From: Pseudomonas panipatensis
GTDB lineage: Bacteria; Pseudomonadota; Gammaproteobacteria; Pseudomonadales; Pseudomonadaceae
Assembly: GCF_900099785.1 (NCBI RefSeq)
Contig: NZ_FNDS01000005.1
Span: 124,001 to 188,000, forward strand
Length of the DNA: 64,000 bases
Direction: 5' to 3'
This document shows positions 58,964 through 64,000 of this stretch, one piece after another (within the stretch, counting starts at the first letter, position 1; the number at the start of each line of letters is the position of its first letter). The notes beneath the pieces were generated by a model, which saw only the letters and a program-made list of their open reading frames with translations, had not been told where the DNA came from and searched no databases. Made by a program: the position numbers and the translations under genes.

Positions 58964-59695
58964 ATGTGCGCGAGAATCTTTTTTGCCGGTGCCAGCGGCG
59001 CCGTTGGCCGGCGCCTGCTGCCGCTGTTGCTGGCGCGCGGTTACCAGGTGCTGGCGGTCAGCCGTAGCGCCGAACGCGCCGCCGCCTTGCGCGCGGCCGG
59101 GGCCGAGGCACAGGTGCTCGATGTGTTCGACGCCGAGGCGTTGCGGCAGGCGCTGCTGGCCTTCAGGCCGCAGTGGGTGATCCACCAGCTCACCGACCTG
59201 CCGCCAGGGCTCGACCCGGCGCGCATGGGCGCGGCCATCGAGCGCAACGCCCGCCTGCGGCGCGAGGGCACCGCCAATCTGGTCGCCGCCGCCCAGGCCG
59301 CCGGGGCCGAGCGCCTGGTGGCGCAAAGCATCGCCTGGGCCTACGCGCCGGGGCCGCTGCCGCACCGCGAGGAGCAGCCGCTTGACCTGCACGCCGAGGG
59401 CGCACGCGGCGTCAGCGTCGGTGCTGTCGCCGCACTGGAACGCGCGGTGCTGACGGCGCCGATGCAAGGTATGGTCCTGCGCTATGGGCGTCTGTACGGG
59501 CCGGGCACCGGGACGGAGCAGCCGGACCCGCGCCTGGGCCTGCATGTCGATGATGCCGCGCGTGCCGCCCTGCTTGCCCTGGAGTGGGGCGTGGCGGGCT
59601 GCTACAACCTGGTCGAGAACGACTGCGAAGTGAGTGCCGCCCTGGCCCGCTACAGACTCGGCTGGCAGCCCGGCTTCCGCCTGCAGGAAGGCTGA
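58964..59695 (+). CDS. NAD-dependent epimerase/dehydratase-like protein lacking the catalytic YxxxK
   Basis: A 243-residue extended-SDR-like protein with Rossmann motif GASGAVGRRLLP, then VSRSAERAAALRAAG and QSIAWAYAPGP. At the place where the catalytic Tyr-x3-Lys is expected there is SVGAVAALERAV, with no Y or K. It may be a NAD(P)-binding sensor or use a different mechanism, as in some SDR-a relatives. GAGG precedes ATG 58964. Confidence 0.7.
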   Translation: MCARIFFAGASGAVGRRLLPLLLARGYQVLAVSRSAERAAALRAAGAEAQVLDVFDAEALRQALLAFRPQWVIHQLTDLPPGLDPARMGAAIERNARLRREGTANLVAAAQAAGAERLVAQSIAWAYAPGPLPHREEQPLDLHAEGARGVSVGAVAALERAVLTAPMQGMVLRYGRLYGPGTGTEQPDPRLGLHVDDAARAALLALEWGVAGCYNLVENDCEVSAALARYRLGWQPGFRLQEG

Positions 59696-59792
59696 ACAGC
59701 GCTGCCGCTGCGCGCCTTCGGTGGCGTGCCGGCCATTTGCCGATTACCGAACCCCACGCGCAGCGATCGCGTGTTCGCCCAAGGAGACTCCC

Positions 59793-60635
59793 ATGACCCC
59801 GCTCAGTCCCTTCGCTCCCGCCGAATTGCAGGCCTGCCTGGCGCGCCTCGGCCTGCCGGGCGCGGCACCGGCCGCGACGGCCGCCAACCTCGACCGACTG
59901 ATCGCCGCGGCGCTGCAGCGCTTGCCGTTCGAGAACCTCGACGTGTTGCTGCAGCGGCCGATCCACATCGAGCCGGAGGCGGTCTTCGCCAAGGTGGTGG
60001 AGCAGGGGCGGGGCGGTTACTGCTTTGAGCTGAACAGCCTGTTCGCGCGCTTGCTGGTCAGCCTCGGCTACCGCGTCAGCCTGCTGGTCGGGCGCGTGCG
60101 CTGGGGAATACCCGACGCGGTGGAACTGACCTTGCAGAGTCACCTGTTGCTGCGAGTCGACCTGGACGACGGCGCCTATCTGGTGGACATCGGCTTCGGC
60201 GGCCCGGCGTCGCCCCGCGCGCTGCCGCTGGTGAGCGACGGAGAACTCGCTGGCGGCTGGCGCATCAGCGCGACCCGGCGCGACGGCGAACTGGAACTGG
60301 CGCTGCGCTCCAGCAGCGGCTGGCAGCCGCTGTACCGCTTCACCCTGGAAGCGCAGCAGTGGCTCGATTACCTGCCACGCAACTGGTACACCTCGACCCA
60401 CCCGGACAGCATCTTCCGCAAGGCGCTGAAAGTGGCGATCAGCGAGGCGGACGCGCGCCTGACCCTGCTCAACGGCCAGTTCAGCCGGCGTGGCGCCGAT
60501 GGGCAGGTGGAACAGCGGCTGATCGACGACCCCGACGCGCTGATCGGCCTGCTTCGCGAGCGTTTCCATCTGAGCGTGCCGCCGGCCACCGGCGAAGCCC
60601 TGCGCACACGCCTGGAATCGCTGCTGTCGCGGTGA
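59793..60635 (+). CDS. nat: Arylamine N-acetyltransferase
   Basis: A 280-residue enzyme that transfers acetyl from acetyl-CoA to arylamines and hydrazines. The Cys-His-Asp triad is C77 (RGGYCFELN), H117 (LQSHLLLRV) and D132 (YLVDIGFGG). AAGGAG 7 nt before ATG 59793 supports the start. Isoniazid-type drugs are known substrates of this family; natural substrates are unclear. Confidence 0.92.
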   Translation: MTPLSPFAPAELQACLARLGLPGAAPAATAANLDRLIAAALQRLPFENLDVLLQRPIHIEPEAVFAKVVEQGRGGYCFELNSLFARLLVSLGYRVSLLVGRVRWGIPDAVELTLQSHLLLRVDLDDGAYLVDIGFGGPASPRALPLVSDGELAGGWRISATRRDGELELALRSSSGWQPLYRFTLEAQQWLDYLPRNWYTSTHPDSIFRKALKVAISEADARLTLLNGQFSRRGADGQVEQRLIDDPDALIGLLRERFHLSVPPATGEALRTRLESLLSR

Positions 60636-60878
60636 GCGCCTCAGGGTGACCGTGGAGTCGAGGAGAACTTTCCTACCGGCCTCCGGGCGCGGTCTGATTT
60701 GGGCTCTCTGACAAAATTGTTAGCTTGCGAGACTTTCCTAACAACCCGCGCTACCAGGTCGGCCCGCCATGGAGGGATTTTCCTCCATCCGTGCCCCTTG
60801 CCGAATGGACCCCCGCCGGGCGGGTCCGCGGGAAGGCGCGGGGCACCGCAGGCTTGCCGCGCATAAGAGGAGCAGGCC
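60636..60878. other. Gap with operator-like inverted repeat
   Basis: No gene is seen here. TTGTTAG (60717-60723) and CTAACAA (60738-60744) make a 7-bp dyad with a 14-bp spacer, upstream of the small reading frame at 60879. It may be a regulator site. Confidence 0.4.
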
Positions 60879-61082
60879 ATGACCGATCCCACGCGTTCCC
60901 CGCGCTTCCGGCGGCGCAGGCGCAGTTTCCTACAACGCTGGTTGTGGGCTTACAGAAAGCTCCTTGGTCTGTACTGTCCGATGCCCACGGCGCTGTACCG
61001 CGCGACGCGTTATGCCCTCTGCGGCAGTTCGGGATATTTCTATTGCAACCGTGGCAGCCTGAAGATCCACCTGCGCAACTAG
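60879..61082 (+). CDS. Small basic protein, hypothetical
   Basis: A 67-residue frame, MTDPTRSPRFRRRRRSFLQ then WLWAYRKLLGLYCPMPTAL, ending SLKIHLRN. It has an Arg-rich start, an aromatic middle that could touch a membrane, and three cysteines. GAGGAG ends 6-7 nt before the ATG. No family recognised. Small size leaves doubt, but the ribosome-binding site and codon use are normal for this genome. Confidence 0.5.
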   Translation: MTDPTRSPRFRRRRRSFLQRWLWAYRKLLGLYCPMPTALYRATRYALCGSSGYFYCNRGSLKIHLRN

Positions 61083-61097
61083 GTCGGCGTGGCGCGC

Positions 61098-61556
61098 CTA
61101 GCCGCCGATCGTGCCGATGCCGTGGGCCATCAGGCTGGCCAGCAATGGCAGGACCAGCATGGCCGCCAGTTCCGCGCGGATCACCATGACCAGCAGACGT
61201 CCCTGGCGTGCGCTGACCTGCGGCGCCGCGCCGGCCTTCAGCGTGTTGCGCCAGTTGAGGAAGGTCATGGTCGGGTAGAGCGACAGCAGCGCCACCAGCA
61301 CGAAGAGCCCGACCAGAGCGTGGAAGGCGGCGTTGTGCAGGTAGTAGTCCAGCCCCTTGGCGAACCACAGCGCACGGGCGATGCCGCTGAGCAGCACGAC
61401 CCCGGCACTGGCGCCATAGGCCAGGTCGACGAACACCAGGCTGCGTGCCCGCGCATGATCCAGCGGTAACTGGAACAGGCGGTGCTCCAGCACCAGCAGG
61501 GCGAACATCAGCAGCAGCGAGATGAAGTGCAGGTAGGCAACCAGGGCTGAAGCCAT
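61098..61556 (-). CDS. DUF2214 family membrane protein
   Basis: A 152-residue, four-helix membrane protein (MASALVAYLHFISLLLMFAL, LVFVDLAYGASAGVVLLSGI). It belongs to DUF2214 by pattern. ATG 61556 follows GAGGA by 9 nt. Function unknown. It lies 47 nt downstream of the GGDEF gene on the same strand. Confidence 0.8.
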   Translation of the reverse strand: MASALVAYLHFISLLLMFALLVLEHRLFQLPLDHARARSLVFVDLAYGASAGVVLLSGIARALWFAKGLDYYLHNAAFHALVGLFVLVALLSLYPTMTFLNWRNTLKAGAAPQVSARQGRLLVMVIRAELAAMLVLPLLASLMAHGIGTIGG

Positions 61557-61603
61557 GTCGGGGGTTCCTCGTTCCGTCGGGTTTCGGGCTGTGCGTGCCG
61601 TGA

Positions 61604-62644
61604 TCAGTTCACCGGCGCTTCGCGATAGTGCACGCGGTCGCGGCCTTGTTGCTTGGCCTCGTACAGGGCGGCGTCGGCACGCGCCAGGGTCTGTTCGAGG
61701 CTTTCCTCCGCGCCAGCCAGGCTGCAGCCCAGGCTCAGCGTCACCGTCAGCGTTGCCTGGGCGGCCCGCATCGGCTGTCCGCCGATGGCCGTGCGCATGC
61801 GTTCGGCGATCTGCTGCAATTCCCGGTCGTCCTGCACGCGCAGCAGGGCGACGAATTCTTCGCCACCCTGGCGCACCAGCAGGTCGTCCGGCCGCAGTAC
61901 CCCGCGCAGGCGCCGGGCGCATTCGCAGAGCACGCTGTCGCCAGCGGCATGGCCGAGGGTGTCGTTGATGCGCTTGAAGTGATCCAGGTCGGCGAAGATC
62001 ACCGCCAGGCGCACGCCCTGCTCACGGGCCAGGCGTGCCTCGCGTTCATGGAAACGGCGCAGCGCCGCGCGGTTCCACAACTGAGTCAGCGGATCGAGCA
62101 GGGCGCGGCGCTGTTCGCGGTCCACCGCCTGGCGCAGGTCCTGGTTGCGTTGGGTCAGCGCGTGCAGTTGCAGGTAACCCTCGGCCAGGGTGGCCAGTTG
62201 CCGGAAGCGCGCCAGCTCCGTGTCGCTCAGTTGGCGCGGGTGGGGGTCGAGCATGCACAGGGTGCCGATGGGCTGGCCGTTACTGGCATGCAGCGGTTGG
62301 CCGGCGTAGAAGCGGATGAACGGCGGGCCGAGCACCAGCGGGTTATCGGCGAAGCGCGGGTCCTGGCAGGCATCGGCCACCACCAGCGCTTGCGTGCCGA
62401 GGATGGCGTGGCCGCAGAAGGAAATGTCGCGCGGGGTTTCGGCGGCGTCCAGGCCGACGCGTGCCTTGAACCATTGGCGATCCCTGTCGATCAGGCTGAT
62501 CAGCACGGTGTCCACCTGCTCCAGGTCCTGGGTCAGTTGCACCAGGGTGTCGAGGTAATGTTCGGCCGGAGTATCGAGCACGGCCATCTCTTCCAGCGCC
62601 TGTTGGCGCCGGTCTTCGTCGGCGGGCATGGGACAAGCGAGCAT
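61604..62644 (-). CDS. GAF-domain diguanylate cyclase
   Basis: A 346-residue protein: GAF domain (about 15-160; FCGHAILGTQALVVADACQD, PIGTLCMLD) and GGDEF domain with active site RQGGEEF and an I-site RPDD five residues earlier, so product inhibition is likely. No membrane segment, so cytoplasmic. ATG 62644 has AGGAAG 6 nt upstream; MPADEDR at 62629 is possible. It follows the MATE gene by 16 nt. Confidence 0.9.
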   Translation of the reverse strand: MLACPMPADEDRRQQALEEMAVLDTPAEHYLDTLVQLTQDLEQVDTVLISLIDRDRQWFKARVGLDAAETPRDISFCGHAILGTQALVVADACQDPRFADNPLVLGPPFIRFYAGQPLHASNGQPIGTLCMLDPHPRQLSDTELARFRQLATLAEGYLQLHALTQRNQDLRQAVDREQRRALLDPLTQLWNRAALRRFHEREARLAREQGVRLAVIFADLDHFKRINDTLGHAAGDSVLCECARRLRGVLRPDDLLVRQGGEEFVALLRVQDDRELQQIAERMRTAIGGQPMRAAQATLTVTLSLGCSLAGAEESLEQTLARADAALYEAKQQGRDRVHYREAPVN

Positions 62645-62660
62645 GCGGCTTCCTCGAACG

Positions 62661-64000
62661 TCAGGTGGATGGCAGGCCGAGCCAGGCATCGCGGCGCGTC
62701 AGGCGCCAAGCGTAGCCGGCGAGGAGCAGGCCGCGTAATAGCATGAAGCAGAGAAAGGCCAGCCACAGGCCGTGGTTGCCCAATGGGCGCAACGCCAGGC
62801 CCAGGGGCAGGCTGACGGCGCAGGCGAGGAGCATGGCGTTGCGCATCTCGCGGGCCCGCGTGGCGCCGATGAACAGGCCATCGAGCAGGTAGCTCCACAT
62901 GCCGATCAGCGGCAGCAGCGCCAGGTACGCCAGGTACTGGTCGGCCACCGCGCGGACTTCGGCGATATCGCTTTGCAGGGCGATGAAGACTGGCCCGGCG
63001 CCGGCGAAGAAGGCCACGAAGGCCAGGCTGGCCAGCAGCGACCAGCCACTGGCGACCAGCAACGAGCGGCGCAGGGCGACGCGGTCGCGACCGCCGATGG
63101 CGTGTCCGCAGAGGGCCTCGACCGCATGGGCCAGGCCGTCGAGGGCGTAGGAGGTGATCATCAGTCCGTTCAGCAGCAGGGCGTTGGCCGCCACCGTGGC
63201 GTCGCCCAGGCGCGCGCCCTGCACCGTGACCAGGAAAAACACGCCTTGCAGCGCCAGGCTGCGGATGAAGATGTCGCGGTTGACCATCAGCAGCGGCGCC
63301 CAACTGGCCCAGCGGCGCAGCCGCGACCAGTCCGGCAGGCCCGGGTAGCGCAGCAGGGCGCCACGGGTCAGCCACAGGCCGAGCAGCGCGCCGCTCCATT
63401 CGGCGATCACCGAGGCGCGCGCGGCGCCGGCCACGCCCCAGCCCAGGCCAAGGACGAAGAGCAGTTCCAGGGCGATGTTCACCAGGTTGGTGGTGAGCAG
63501 GATGGCCAGTGGCGCGCGGGCGTTCTGCGTGCCGAGCAGCCAGCCGATCAGCGCATAGCTGGCCAGCGCCGCGGGCAAGCCGAACAGGCGGATGTGGAAG
63601 AACTGCCGGGCCAGGGTGTCGAGTTCCGCCGAGGCCTGCATCAGCGCCATGGCCGCTGGCGTCAGCGGCACCGCCAGCAGCCCCAGCAGCAGCGCCAGGC
63701 CCAGCGCCAGCAGCAGGCCCTGGGCGAGGATGCGGCGCAAGGCGCCACCGTCTTCACGCCCGGCGGCCTGGGCGGCGAAGCCGGTGGTGCCCATGCGCAG
63801 GAAGCCGAGCACACCGACCAGCAAGGTGTACAGGCTGCCGCCCACGGCCACCGCGCCGAGCTGGTGGGCGTGCGGCAGATGGCCGATGACGGCGCTGTCG
63901 ACCAGGGTCACCAGCGGCACGGAAACATTGGACAGGATCATCGGGGCGGCCAGCGCCCAGACCCGGCGATGGGTCGGACGATCGCGCCAGGCGTCGCTCA
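62661..64000 (-). CDS. MATE efflux transporter, DinF-like (start at the window edge)
   Basis: A 12-helix MATE exporter running off the right edge. The visible frame reads SDAWRDRPTHRRVWALAAPM and on; if base 64001 is T on the plus strand, the start codon ATG is completed there, so only one base is missing. Signatures: DSAVIGHLPHAHQLGAVAVG, FLRMGTTGFAAQAAGREDGG and DGLAHAVEALCGHAIGGRDR. DinF-type MATE pumps export organic cations and oxidised compounds with H+ or Na+. Probably cotranscribed with the downstream GGDEF gene. Confidence 0.9.
   Translation of the reverse strand, partial: SDAWRDRPTHRRVWALAAPMILSNVSVPLVTLVDSAVIGHLPHAHQLGAVAVGGSLYTLLVGVLGFLRMGTTGFAAQAAGREDGGALRRILAQGLLLALGLALLLGLLAVPLTPAAMALMQASAELDTLARQFFHIRLFGLPAALASYALIGWLLGTQNARAPLAILLTTNLVNIALELLFVLGLGWGVAGAARASVIAEWSGALLGLWLTRGALLRYPGLPDWSRLRRWASWAPLLMVNRDIFIRSLALQGVFFLVTVQGARLGDATVAANALLLNGLMITSYALDGLAHAVEALCGHAIGGRDRVALRRSLLVASGWSLLASLAFVAFFAGAGPVFIALQSDIAEVRAVADQYLAYLALLPLIGMWSYLLDGLFIGATRAREMRNAMLLACAVSLPLGLALRPLGNHGLWLAFLCFMLLRGLLLAGYAWRLTRRDAWLGLPST

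Overview
The window is high-GC chromosomal DNA from a Pseudomonas, most likely a relative of P. aeruginosa but not that species. From memory of the PAO1 map (not checked by search), most genes fall in PAO1 order, running backwards: a branched-chain amino-acid-type ABC transporter, an ornithine-cyclodeaminase homologue and an SDR (like PA4913-PA4907), ureGFE and desTCB (PA4893-PA4888), an Hsp70 homologue down to ureC (PA4873-PA4868), the urease/urea transporter block (PA4867-PA4858), then retS, purD, purH, fis, dusB, prmA, accC, accB, aroQ, dsbD, a GGDEF response regulator and speA (PA4857-PA4839). I see no rRNA, tRNA, CRISPR array, prophage or intact insertion sequence.

Layout. 0-4.4 kb: LIV-type ABC importer. 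4.5-7 kb: two metabolic genes separated by a non-coding stretch of about 165-bp degenerate units carrying DnaA-box-like 9-mers. 7-12.2 kb: urease accessory genes ureEFG and the desT/desCB fatty-acid desaturase module. 12.2-18.7 kb: an accessory islet absent from the PAO1 order as I recall it: OprB-type porin, secreted amidohydrolase, MFS transporter, a secreted protein built of 22-residue repeats, an effector-binding-domain protein and a small lipoprotein. 18.8-23.4 kb: Hsp70 homologue, oxaloacetate decarboxylase, two related exported proteins, a DksA-type zinc-finger protein and a RelE-type toxin/antitoxin pair. 23.4-33.2 kb: urtABCDE-ureDA-GNAT-ureBC on the minus strand. 33.5-37 kb: marC-family gene and the hybrid sensor retS. 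37-55 kb: housekeeping genes. 55-64 kb: accessory metabolism, cbpAM chaperone pair, two small enzymes, arylamine N-acetyltransferase, a GGDEF protein and a MATE exporter cut by the window edge.

How the genes fit together. The urea transporter, urease structural genes and the distant ureEFG maturation genes form one nitrogen-scavenging pathway. Both promoter regions (upstream of ureE and of urtA) carry a sigma-54 -24/-12 element with an NtrC-like dyad 70-100 bp further upstream, so nitrogen control of both halves is a sequence-supported inference. DesT, DesC and DesB form a membrane-fluidity circuit with two operator palindromes between the divergent genes. The oxaloacetate decarboxylase gene has two tandem TGTAG-N5-CTACA palindromes of the HexR/RccR type before it and a third inside its coding region, suggesting control by central-carbon signals.

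The least explained items are the DnaA-box repeat array (about 5.43-6.0 kb), the 22-residue-repeat exported protein (17.1-17.5 kb), the paired exported proteins at 21.2-22.4 kb, and structured non-coding intervals in the urt operon, between purH and purD, and before speA.
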